From positions 115,708 through 179,707 of the forward strand of contig CAWFLT010000021.1 in NCBI GenBank assembly GCA_963816795.1: a stretch of DNA of 64,000 nucleotides, written 5' to 3'. The stretch comes from CAWFLT01 sp963816795 (GTDB taxonomy: Bacteria; Acidobacteriota; Vicinamibacteria; Vicinamibacterales; SCN-69-37). The position numbers were made by a program, and so were the translations under genes. The notes beneath the pieces are model-generated. The model ran no database searches and was not told the DNA's origin. It saw only the letters and a program-made list of their open reading frames with translations. Below, piece by piece: positions 21,407 through 30,119 of the stretch (its first letter is position 1; each line of letters opens with the position of its first letter).

Positions 21407-21497
21407 ATAGGACAAGACTCCCGGAGTCGCCAAGTCAGGACTCCCGGAGTCGCTGATCTCCGGCGCGCGACTCCGGAGTCCTGTCAAGTAACTTGAG
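21407..21497. repeat. GACTCC(C/G)GGAGTC palindrome cluster
   Basis: Three palindromes: 21416-21428 and 21439-21451 (13-mers) and 21469-21480 (perfect 12-mer). They are flanked on the left by agtataggac and on the right by tgtcaagtaacttgag. The same flank words recur beside the copies at 37090 and 32192. The cluster lies between rpmE and the aldo/keto reductase stop. Confidence 0.85.
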
Positions 21498-21498
21498 T

Positions 21499-22470
21499 CT
21501 ACGCAACAACATACGTCCGCTCCCACCGGTGCCGCCGGAGCCGGTCGAGGAGCGGCGGCCGGCAGGGGACTCGCGTCGAGACGCGCCAGGTTGGCGTCCA
21601 CGTGCCGCGCCCTGCGCATGCCCGGAATCACCGTCGAGACGTCCGGCGAGGCCAGGATGAACCGCAGCGCCAGCTCCGGGCAGCGTCATGCCGGCGGCAC
21701 GTCCGCCTTGAGCGCGTCGACGCGGTCGAGCGTCTCGTCGAGCTTGTCGGGCGTGAAGTAGAGGTTGCGCCAGTCGCCCTCCGGCCAGGTCATGCCGGGC
21801 GTCATCGTGCCGGTCAGGCTGCCCTCGTCGAACGGCACGCGCGCGATCACCGCGACGCCGCGCTCGCGGCACATCGGGAACAGCTCGTCTTCGGGATTCT
21901 GATCGAAGAGGTTGTAGACGACCTGCACGCTGTCGACGAGGCCTGTCTCGAGCGCGCGCAGCACGTTGGCCGGCTCCCAGCGATTGACGCTGATGCCGAA
22001 GCCGCGAATCAGTCTTCTCGCGCTTCAGGTCGTCGACCGCGCGCTGCCAGCGGTCGTCGTCCGCCCACGCGTCGGTCCAGACGTGAAACTGCTGCAGGTC
22101 GACGGACGGCACGCCGAGATTCTCGAGGCTGATCTCGGTGGACTGCCGGATGTGATCGGCCGGGAAGACGTCGTGCGAGCGCGTACTCCGGCAGCGCCGG
22201 CCACTTGCAGGTTCTTCGGCGGGACCTTGGTCGCGACGATGAGCGGTCTTGTCGCGAGTGACGCGCGAGCACCGCGCCGAGCAGCTGCTCGCTCTTGCCG
22301 TTGCCGTAGGCGAGCGCGGTGTCGAAGAACGTGCAGCCGAGCTCGATCGATCGCTCGAGCGCCGCCAGCGACTCGTCGTCATTCGATCCCGACCAGCCGC
22401 CCATGCCCCACAGGCCGTAGCCGACTTCGGAGACCGGCCAGCCCAGCCGCCCGAATCGTCGTGAGTGCAT
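21499..22470 (-). CDS. Aldo/keto reductase
   Basis: From ATG 22470: MHSRRFGRLGWPVSEVGYGLWGMGGW, then ERSIELGCTFFDTALAYGNGKSEQLLG (catalytic Asp and Tyr), ATKVPPKN (Lys), SVDLQQFHVWTD (His), VQVVYNLFDQNPEDELF, FILASPDVSTVIPGMRR and a C-terminal LLDRLRRHRWERTYV. The tetrad of the NADPH-dependent TIM-barrel reductases is complete, about 320 residues. Frame changes occur near 22245, 22175, 22010, 21685 and 21550. The natural stop is TAG at 21499-21501, in the frame restored after the last indel. It is separated from the divergent PadR gene by GGTACG and 33-bp repeats. Confidence 0.85.
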
Positions 22471-22484
22471 CGGCGGATTGTACG

Positions 22485-22510
22485 ACGGGTACGGCAGGTA
22501 CGGCAGGTAC
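22485..22510. repeat. GGTACG-type array upstream of aldo/keto reductase
   Basis: Three or four GGTACG units spaced 9 bases apart (gacgggtac, ggcaggtac, ggcaggtac), starting about 15 bases before the reductase start codon. Same family as 268-335, 38488-38580 and 60372-60402. Confidence 0.75.
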
Positions 22511-22576
22511 GTAGGGCGCTTCGGGCTGTGAAGCGCCGAGGCTGTAGGGCGCTTCGGGTTGTGAAGCGCCGAGACC
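22511..22576. repeat. Two tandem 33-bp hairpin units
   Basis: Units 22511-22543 and 22544-22576 share GTAGGGCGCTTCGGG then (c/t)TGTGAAGCGCCGAG, differing at two or three positions. Each can fold into a hairpin with arms GGCGCTTC and GAAGCGCC. They sit just left of the PadR promoter. Confidence 0.85.
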
Positions 22577-22580
22577 GTTG

Positions 22581-22610
22581 TTGACACTACTACGTCCTGC
22601 GTAGTATTAC
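22581..22610 (+). promoter_or_regulatory. Promoter with overlapping palindromic operator for PadR gene
   Basis: A perfect -35 hexamer TTGACA lies at 22581-22586, with a weak -10 (TATTAC, 22605-22610, 18-base spacing). Between them is an inverted repeat TACTACG-tcctg-CGTAGTA at 22588-22606. An operator filling the spacer is the classic layout for repression, so autoregulation by PadR is likely. Confidence 0.7.
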
Positions 22611-22626
22611 GTATGGCGATATACCA

Positions 22627-22953
22627 ATGAAGAAAACGCCCGACTCGCTCGCCGACCTCGGCCGGTTCTCGGAGCCGGCGCTGCTGATCCTGATTTCGCT
22701 CGCCGACGGCCCGAAGCACGGCTACGCGATGACGCAGGACATCGAGCGCGTGTCGGGCCAGCGGCTCGGGCCGGGCACGCTGTACGGCGCGATCGCGCGG
22801 CTCGAGGCGCGCAAGTGGATCGAGCCGCTGCCGGCCGAGGATCGCCGGCGGCCGTACCGGCTGACCGGCGCCGGCCAGAAGGTGCTGCGCGCGCGGCTCG
22901 ACAGCCTGCGCGCGATGACGCGCGTGGCGCAGGCGAGGCTGGCGGATGCGTGA
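22627..22953 (+). CDS. PadR family transcriptional regulator
   Basis: Intact, 108 residues, all winged helix: LGRFSEPALLILISLADGPKHGYAMTQDIE, then GPGTLYGAIARLEARKWIEPLP and a C-terminal helix LRARLDSLRAMTRVAQARLADA. The short length without an extended dimerisation domain is typical of the PadR group found beside small membrane proteins in Acidobacteria. The start is fixed by the promoter-operator region ending 16 bases upstream. The stop overlaps the next start by 8 bases, so the membrane protein downstream is cotranscribed and probably its regulatory target. Confidence 0.9.
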   Translation: MKKTPDSLADLGRFSEPALLILISLADGPKHGYAMTQDIERVSGQRLGPGTLYGAIARLEARKWIEPLPAEDRRRPYRLTGAGQKVLRARLDSLRAMTRVAQARLADA

Positions 22954-24136
22954 ATCGCTCGCCCGGCGCATCGTCCGATCGCATCCGCGCGCCTGGCGCG
23001 CGCGGTACGAGCAGGAGATGCTCGCGCTCCTCGAGGCATCGCCAGGGCACTGGCGTACGGTCGTCGATCTGGCGCGCGGCTGCGCGTCCGAATGGGTGCG
23101 GTCGAGCAGAAACGTGCGCGACGTGCTGGCCATCGTGTTGGCGATTGCCTGCGTGGGCGCCGCGAAGCTCGCCGCTTCGTCGATTTGGGGGCCCGCTACG
23201 GCGCCGCCGGGCGGCCGAGCCTGGTTCTATGGCATCTGCGGCGTCCTGGCCGTCGTCTCTCTTCGAAACGTTGTCCTCAGAACGTGGCACTTCCTGCAGA
23301 TTCGTGAAGGACGTTCCGATCCGCCGCGACCTTTTGGTTCCTGGTTGAGTGTGCGTGTGCTGTTTGTCGTCCTCTTCGTCCTCGATACCCTCTCGCGGGG
23401 AGCTGCCCCGGGCTTCGTCTCAACTTACTGGGATCTCCGCGGTTGGATTGATTTGGACACCGTCATGATGATGGGCGTGTTCGGCCAGCAGTTGGCGGTG
23501 CAAGCTCGATCGAGATCAGTCCGAGCGCCAGTTGGCGTCATGACCATGCTCCGCTTTGCCGCCTTCATTGTTCGTCTCTACCCGCGCGCCTGGCGGGCGC
23601 GATACGAGGACGAAATCCTCGCGCTTCTCGACGAGCGGCCGCCAACCTTCCGGCACGTTGTTGACCTCGCGAGCGGCGCCACATGGGAATGGGTGCAGAC
23701 GAGCGAAACGTTCCGCCGCAGGGCCGCCCTCGCCTGGGCACTCGTGTGCTGGAGCATCGGTGCCGGCGCCGTGTCGTGGCCCTTCGCCGGCCTTGGTGTC
23801 GATGGCGCGTTTGCGGCGGGCGTGGGTTGTGTGATCTCGTTGCAGTTGCTCATTCTTGCGGTCGAGCGGCGTCGGTCTGCCGAACGCCGCCGAACGCACC
23901 GCCCAGCCACCATCGCGCTGCCGTCGCACTGGCTCGTCGTGCTCGGTGTGACCAGCGTGCTCTCAATCGGAGTCGGACTGCAGTTCTGGGCGAAGGCCAG
24001 CGGGGCGCTGGCAGGCACCAACCCTGAAATATTCTCGCTGTCGCTGCTGGTTCATTGCTTCGTCGCCACGGCCAGCATCCTCGGCCACTGGACGCGTCGG
24101 GACGATCGCGTGGCGGGAGCGCAGGTGCGCGAGTGA
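22946..24136 (+). CDS. Membrane protein with internal duplication, PadR-linked
   Basis: A single intact 396-residue frame made of two homologous halves. Half one starts LARRIVRSHPRAWRARYEQEMLALLEASPGHWRTVVDLARG; half two (about residue 199 on, with its own in-frame ATG at 23540) starts FIVRLYPRAWRARYEDEILALLDE and PPTFRHVVDLASG. After each amphipathic P-RAWR-RYE-E-LALL segment come three to four hydrophobic helices. Similar single-unit proteins commonly follow PadR genes in this phylum. The function is unknown; the conserved cytosolic segment followed by helices suggests a small integral membrane protein. Either two tandem genes have fused by loss of a stop, or a stop was lost by sequencing error near 23520-23540. 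Confidence 0.75.
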   Translation: MRESLARRIVRSHPRAWRARYEQEMLALLEASPGHWRTVVDLARGCASEWVRSSRNVRDVLAIVLAIACVGAAKLAASSIWGPATAPPGGRAWFYGICGVLAVVSLRNVVLRTWHFLQIREGRSDPPRPFGSWLSVRVLFVVLFVLDTLSRGAAPGFVSTYWDLRGWIDLDTVMMMGVFGQQLAVQARSRSVRAPVGVMTMLRFAAFIVRLYPRAWRARYEDEILALLDERPPTFRHVVDLASGATWEWVQTSETFRRRAALAWALVCWSIGAGAVSWPFAGLGVDGAFAAGVGCVISLQLLILAVERRRSAERRRTHRPATIALPSHWLVVLGVTSVLSIGVGLQFWAKASGALAGTNPEIFSLSLLVHCFVATASILGHWTRRDDRVAGAQVRE

Positions 24137-24179
24137 CCAGGCCGACCATGCACCCACTCGGCCTGACCTGAGCAACTTC

Positions 24180-24262
24180 GACCCTCGACTTCGCTCGGGT
24201 CGCCCTGAGCTCGTCGAAGGGCGAACGTCGAACTTCTGGCTTTGCACTTCGAACTTCCCGGA
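24180..24262. repeat. Intergenic palindromic repeat and aacttctggctt words
   Basis: Contains CTTCGctcgggtcgccctgagctcgtCGAAG, a hairpin of the kind widely seen as a dispersed bacterial repeat, followed by tcgaacttctggctttgcacttcgaactt. The second part resembles 15549-15580 upstream of the symporter. It fills the 182-base gap before the M28 peptidase gene. Confidence 0.7.
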
Positions 24263-24318
24263 GCCTTGGACCCTTGGCGCTGAGCCTGTGTATGATCCTG
24301 AGGCCCGGAGGCTCTGCA

Positions 24319-25988
24319 ATGAAACGCTCGACCATCCTGCTCGCCGTGCTGATGACCGCCGCCCTCGCGGCGCAAACCGGTGAGACCGTCGATTCAGCCG
24401 CGATCGCCAAGATCCGCGACGAAGGTCTGAATCGCTCCAAGGTCATGGAGACGATGTTCTGGCTGACGGACCGCTATGGGCCGCGGCTTACTGGATCGAC
24501 GGAGTTCGAGGAAGCCGGCGACTGGGCGGTGAAGCAGCTCCAGGAATGGGGCGTCACCAACGTCAAGAAAGAACGGTTTCCGTTCGGCCGCGGCTGGTCG
24601 CTGGCGAAGTTTCACGCGACGATGACCGAGCCGCGCGTGATGCCGATCATCGGCTTGCCGAAGGCGTGGTCGCGCGGCACCAACGGGACGTTCACTGCCG
24701 ACGTCGTCCGGGTCGGAGATCGCGAACGAGGCCGACGCGGCGAAATACAAAGGCCAGTTGCGCGGCAAGATCGTGCTCACCCAGCCGACGCGCGAGGTCC
24801 GCATGCTCGATCAGGGCCCCGTCGTCCTTCGCTATGGCAACGACCCGAAGTGGATGGAGGAAGTGCTATCGATGCCGGCGCCGGCCCGTGGGCGGGGCGC
24901 GGGCGCGGGTGGCGCCGGGGGCGCGGCCGGGCGCGGCCGGGGCAGCGCCTTCAACGTCAATCAGTTCTACAAGGACGAAGGCGTACTCGCCTTGTTCGAC
25001 CGCGGCGCCAACAGCGATCTGTCGGCGGGCGGCAGCGATCTGACGTGGCAGACGCAGCGCGTCGACGGCGGCACGGTGTTCGTGCAGTCCGGCGGTCGCG
25101 CCGGCGACCTGCCCGATGCGAACCTGCCACAGGTGACGCTCGCCGTCGAGCACTACAACCGGATGGTGCGGCTGCTCGAGCACAACGTGCCGGTCAAAGT
25201 CGAGCTCAACATCGAGGTGAAGTTTCGCGAAGAGACGCAGCCGGGCGGCTTCAACGTCGTCGGCGAGATCCCGGGCACCGACAAGGCGGACGAGATCGTC
25301 CTCATCGGCGCGCACTTCGACTCCTGGCACGGCGCGACCGGCGCGACGGATAATGCGTCCGGATCGGCCGCGATGATGGAGGCCCTCCGCATCATCAAGG
25401 CCTCCGGTCTTCGTCCGAGGCGGACGATTCGCATCGGCCTCTGGGGCGCCGAAGAGGGCGGTCTGATCGGGTCGCGGTTCTACGCGACCGAGCATCTCGG
25501 CCGCGCCCCGGGCCGTGGCGGCGGGCAGGCGGGCGGAGGCGGCTGCTGGTGACACGCCCGCGACGCCGGCCACCGCGGCTGCGCCGGCGCAGCGCGTGGT
25601 GCTCGACCCAAAACCCGAGCTCGAGAAGACCAGCGTGTACTTCAACATCGACAACGGCACCGGCAAGATTCGCGGCGTCTGGATGCAGGGCAACGACGCC
25701 GTCAGGCCGATCTTCGAGGCGTGGATCAAGCCGCTGAAGGATCTCGGCGTCGAGCTGCTCGGTCCGCGATCGGTCGCCTCGACCGACCACACCAATTTCG
25801 ACGCCCTCGGCGTCCCGGCGTTCCAGTTCATTCAGGAGCGGCTCGAGTACAACTCGCGGACGCATCACTCGAACATGGATTTCCTCGATCGCGTTCAGGC
25901 CGAGGACATGAAGCAGATGGCGACCGTCGCGGCCGTCTTCGCGTGGCAGGCGGCGAACCGGGCTCAGCTCCTGCCGAGAAAACCCTGA
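24319..25988 (+). CDS. M28 family zinc metallopeptidase, secreted
   Basis: ATG 24319 is preceded by GGAGG. A signal peptide (STILLAVLMTAALAAQ) is followed by an N-terminal domain with a PA-like insert and a catalytic domain: VVGEIPGTDKADEIVLIGAHFDSWHGATGATDNASG (metal His and Asp), TIRIGLWGAEEGGLIGSR (catalytic Glu pair), STDHTNFDALGVPAFQF and the final metal His in RTHHSNMD. About 555 residues. Members are aminopeptidases or carboxypeptidases. Frame changes occur near 24715 and 25515. A Gly/Arg-rich segment (around 24885-24950 and again 25505-25545) sits in loops. The stop overlaps the next start (TGATG). Confidence 0.88.
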
Positions 25989-26425
25989 TGCCCTGGCGAC
26001 AAGTGATCGTGTTCCGAATCGGGTGCTTCGCGGCCCTGCTGACGGCGTCGCTGCACATGATCGGCCACGCGTCGGGCACGCAGCCGCCCGCGAACGAGAC
26101 CGAGCGGCAGCTCCTCGAGCTGATGGCGACGTACCGGTTTCCTTTCCCCGGGGGCACGAGTCGGTCGCTCCTCGAATTGCAATCGGGATTCAGCCTGGCC
26201 TTCGCGCTGTTGCTCGCCACCATCGGCGGGACCGGTCTCGTGGTGCAGAAGCGCGCGGCCACCGATCCGGCCATCGTCCTCGCCGTCGCGCGCGTGTTTG
26301 CGCTGAGCGCAGCGATCCTGCTCGTGATTTCGCTGACGCATTTCTTCATCATCCCGACGATGTGCATCGCGCTCGTGGCGGTGAGCTTCGCGATTGCGTC
26401 AGTGGCGGCGCCGGAGGCAGGATAG
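25988..26425 (+). CDS. Small four-helix membrane protein (LIC_13387-like)
   Basis: Intact, 145 residues. The first helix is VFRIGCFAALLTASLHMIGHASG, then a soluble segment ANETERQLLELMATYRFPFPGG, followed by three helices (LQSGFSLAFALLLATIGGTGLVV, VARVFALSAAILLVISLTHFFI, MCIALVAVSFAIASV). It resembles the LIC_13387 family of uncharacterised membrane proteins. The start overlaps the peptidase stop by one base, implying translational coupling, but no functional link is known. Confidence 0.75.
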   Translation: MPWRQVIVFRIGCFAALLTASLHMIGHASGTQPPANETERQLLELMATYRFPFPGGTSRSLLELQSGFSLAFALLLATIGGTGLVVQKRAATDPAIVLAVARVFALSAAILLVISLTHFFIIPTMCIALVAVSFAIASVAAPEAG

Positions 26426-26459
26426 GGAACCCGGGACGTGTGACGTTCTTCTAACATTA

Positions 26460-26528
26460 CTGGCGCGGGGCCCCACCCCCGCGCCTCGGGCCCGCGCCGA
26501 CAGGCGGCGCGGGGCGTCCCGGGCCGCG
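26460..26528. repeat. GC-rich hairpin repeat abutting the Aas stop codon
   Basis: Inverted-orientation relative of the 40840-41133 units: ggcgcggggccccacccccgcgcctcgggcccgcgcc, followed by a shorter GC-rich dyad (gcgcgg and ccgcgct). It ends at the stop of the minus-strand acyl-ACP synthetase gene. Confidence 0.75.
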
Positions 26529-29500
26529 CTACGTCCGGACTTCGGCGGTCGTGAGCTCCTGGGCCATCGCGCGGAGTTTGCGCAGGTCCACCTTGCCGGT
26601 GCCGAGCGTGGGAATGGCCTCAATCGGGACGAGACTGTCGCGACGAGGGAGCCAGAGCTTGGGCAGTTCGGTCTTGCCCAGTTCCTCCCACAGGGCATCC
26701 GGCCCGACGTCCGGCTTGCAGTAGAACGCGATCAGCCGCTCGCCGCGCTTCGGATCGGCCACCGACGTGACCGCCGTGCAGTTGTCACCCAGAATGAGGT
26801 TGATCGCTTCTTCGATCTTCATGTGCGGCACCATCTCGCCGCCGATCTTGCTGAAGCGTGAAAGCCGGTCCGTCAGGAAGATGAAACCGTCCTCGTCGAT
26901 CATCGCAATGTCGTTGGTCACGTACCAGCCGTCGCGGATCACTTCCGCCGTCCGCTCGGGCTGGTTGAGATAACCGACCATCATGTTCGGGCCCTTCACG
27001 AGCAGGAGGCCCGGGCGGCCGACCAGCGGCCCTTCCCCCGTTTCCTGATCGACGACTTTTGCCGCGACGCCCGGAATGGGATGGCCGACCGATCCGAACT
27101 TACGTCCGGTCTGCTTCTCCCCGTGATGGTCGACGTTCGGCCGATTCACCGCGACGACCGGCGCCATCTCGGTGCAGCCGTAGCCCTCGAAGAGCGGAAT
27201 GCCGAAGTGTTGCTCGAAGGCCGTGGCGAGCGGCTCGCGGAGCTTTTCGGCGCCAACGATCGCGTACCTGAGGTGGGCGAACTGTCCCTTCTCGATCCGG
27301 CGCACGTACGACTGGCAGAATGTCGGCGTGCTGATCAGCATGCTGCCCTTGTACGTCTCTGCCAGCTCGCCGATGGTCTTCGCGTCCATCGGGTTGGGGT
27401 GATAGGCGACCGCGCAGCCCTGCAGCAGCGGAAACCACAACGTGCCGGTCAGGCCGAACGAATGGAAGAAGGGAAGCACGCCGATGAAGCAGTCCGCTCC
27501 AGACATCGGAAAGATCTGCGCGAGCGAATCGACGTTCGCCAGGATGCTCGCGTGCGTGAGCATCACGCCCTTGGGGTTGCCGGTGCTTCCGCTGGAGAAG
27601 ATGATGGTGGCCAGCGAGTCGGCGGTCTTGCCGCGCCGGTACCGGCGGGCCAGAATCGACGCCGGGGTCAGGCGTGCCGACAGCAGCGCCCGAATCTTCT
27701 CGCAGCCCCGAAATCCCTTCGCGCAGGTCTTCGAGGAACACCATCGACGGCTGAACGGCGATGCCGATTTTGTCGAGGAATCGCTTCGACGTCAGGATGG
27801 TTTTGATGCCGGCTTCGGCCACCGCCGCTTCCATGGCTTCGGCGCCGATCGTGAAGTTCAGGTTCACCGGCAGCCTGCCGGCCGCGAGCACGGCAATGTT
27901 CGTCAAGGCGCCGCCGACACTCGCCGGCAGGAGCACGCCAACCGCGTTCTGGTCGTGCGTGCGCGCCTCGATGCGCCTGGCGAACAGACTGACCGCCACC
28001 AGCGCGCGGCCGTAGGTCAGCTTCTGACCGGTGCTGTCGGCCATCGCGAACTGGCCCCAGTGCCGCTTCGCCGTGCGGATGAACGAGGTGTGGAGCAGGT
28101 CAGTGGGCGCCCGGCGTTGACCCACCGCTTCGGTGCCGAGATCCATAATCGCAGAGCGTACGTCATTTGCGGTCGACGTTGCCGGCATGGGCTCACCAAA
28201 CGTCACGGTGATCGGATAGGGCAGCCGCTCGGGCACCTTCCAGATGAATCGCTCGCGTTTGAAGCTGAAGATACTACCCCACACGCGGTCGAGGTAGACC
28301 GGAATGATCGGCGCGTCGAGCCCCTTCACGATGTGCTCGAAGCCGCGCCGGAAGGGCAGCAGGTTGCCGGTCCGGCTGATCGCGCCTTCCGCGAAGATGC
28401 AGACGACGTGGCCGGCGACGAGCTCGGCCCGCGCCCGTTCGATCGCATCGACCACTTCCTTCTTGTTGCCGGCGGTGACCGGAATCGCGCGCAGTTGCCG
28501 CAGCACCCGGCCGAGAAAGGGCCGCCGCATGAACGGCCCGTAGACGAGAAACCGCACAAAGCGCTGCACGCAGGCGCCAATCAGCGCGCCGTCGATCATC
28601 GAGACGTGGTTCGAGATGATCAAGGCCGGACCGCGCAGCGGAATGTTCGGCCGGCCGACAATCTTGATGCGATACAACGTGTGCGTCAGCATCCACAGCA
28701 CGAACCGCGTGAAGAAGTCGGGAATCAGCGTCAGGACGACGATCGTCGCCACCAGCGTGAGCGCCCCGACGACGATGAAGAGGTCCGCGCTGGTGAAGTG
28801 CGCCCATTTGGTGAGCCCGAACACAGTCGCCGCCGCCAGCAGGCCGCCCGAGAGTGTTGACGACGTTGCTCGTCGCCATCAACCGGCCTTTTTCGCGCTC
28901 GTCCGCCCGCTGCTGGAGGAGCGCGTTCAACGGCACCGCGAACAAGCCAAGCGCCACGCCGAAGAGACCCAGCGAGAGGCCGGCCTTGAGGAACGAAGGC
29001 GCCGACGTCGAGAGCAACAGAATGCAGGCGCCCATGCCGATCGATCCGATCGGCACGAGCCCGGGCTCGACTTTGTCGCCTGACAGGCGCCCGGCGGCGA
29101 GCGCGCCGAGCGCGATGCCCACGGCGAGGAAGGTGTACAGCCGCGCCGATCCGCCTTCGGTCTGTCCGAGGTCGTCTAGTCCGAACGGCACCAGCACCAT
29201 CTGCATAAACGCGCCGAGAAACCAGACGAACCCGATTCCCAGCATCGTCATCCGCAGGGTGCGGTCGGGGTAGGCGCGTGCGACACCACGAACGATCTCG
29301 GTCCACGGGTTCATCGAGAAACGGTCGCGCGCCTTGGGGGCCGGATGGTGCCGAATGCCCGTGCTGACGAGGGTCGCCAGGACCGCCAACGTCACCAGGA
29401 CCACTGCGAGCCACCACGGTTCGTCGTGCCAGAGGTCGAACATCTCGCCGCCGAGCCAGGTGCCGGCGACGATGGCGATGAACGAGCTCATCTCGAGCAG

Positions 29501-29929
29501 GCCGTTGGCGCGCGAGAGGTCCGCGTCGGGCATCATCTCGGGGACGATGCCGTATTTGGCCGGGCTGAAGAACGCGGCCTGGGCGGCCATGATGAAGAGG
29601 CCGATGAGCAGCAGGTCACCCCGGTTGGCGAGCAGGACCGGAATCGCCAGCAGCATGGCCGGGATGCCCATGGCCGTCGTCCAGATGAGCACGCTGCGCT
29701 TGCTGTAGGCATCGGCGATCCGGCCGGCGTAGCCCGAGAACAGCAGGAAGGGCAGGATGAAGACGCCGGCCGCGATCGACGTACCGGTGTCCTTGTCGAC
29801 GGTCCGGATGACGTAGAACGTGACGATCATCTTGAAGACGTTGTCGATGAACGCGCCCAGGAACTGGGTCGCCAAAAAAGGCTTGAAGCCCGGCGTCTTC
29901 AGCGTCTGCTTGAACGTACCGTCAGCCAT
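26529..29929 (-). CDS. aas: Aas-type lysophospholipid transporter / acyltransferase / acyl-ACP synthetase
   Basis: Three domains in one chain of about 1,130 residues from ATG 29929. An MFS lysophospholipid-transporter domain (GFKPFLATQFLGAFIDNVFKM, SGYAGRIADAYSKR) is followed by a PlsC acyltransferase with HX4D motif NHVSMIDG and IFAEGAISRTG. Last is an AMP-binding ligase with the SSGSTGNPKG-type loop, FEGYGCTEMAP and LTDRLSRFSKIGGEMV. In E. coli two proteins, LplT and Aas, do these steps: import of lyso-PE and re-acylation with an acyl-ACP-bound fatty acid. Here they are fused. Frame changes near 28858 and 27705 split the gene into three open frames but leave all domains complete. Confidence 0.85.
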
Positions 29930-29977
29930 CGCCCTCGTCTGAACATACGTCGATACCTGGCCGAGATTTCCACAGGT

Positions 29978-30094
29978 GGGGACGGGCCTGTTTTCCACAG
30001 AAAGAGCTGTTTCTGGGACAGGCCTCGGCCGTCATTCTAGGTCACTTGCCCGGACGAGGCCTGTCCCACTCCTGTGGAAAACAGGCCCGTCCCC
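29978..30094. repeat. Nested inverted repeat, GACGGGCCTGTTTTCCAC family
   Basis: Outer arms 29978-30000 and 30072-30094 are perfect 23-bp reverse complements; inner arms 30015-30027 and 30055-30067 (gggacaggcctcg type) form a second dyad. The outer arm is shared with 14637-14734. It fills the divergent intergenic region between aas and the PQQ dehydrogenase. Confidence 0.9.
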
Positions 30095-30119
30095 CGTGTC
30101 CCCGCGCTAATGTTCTGCC

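Noticed and set aside
30055..30094. A riboswitch in the aas-PQQ intergenic region
   Set aside because: The structure is a repeated inverted element found elsewhere, with no match to a known aptamer that I can see.
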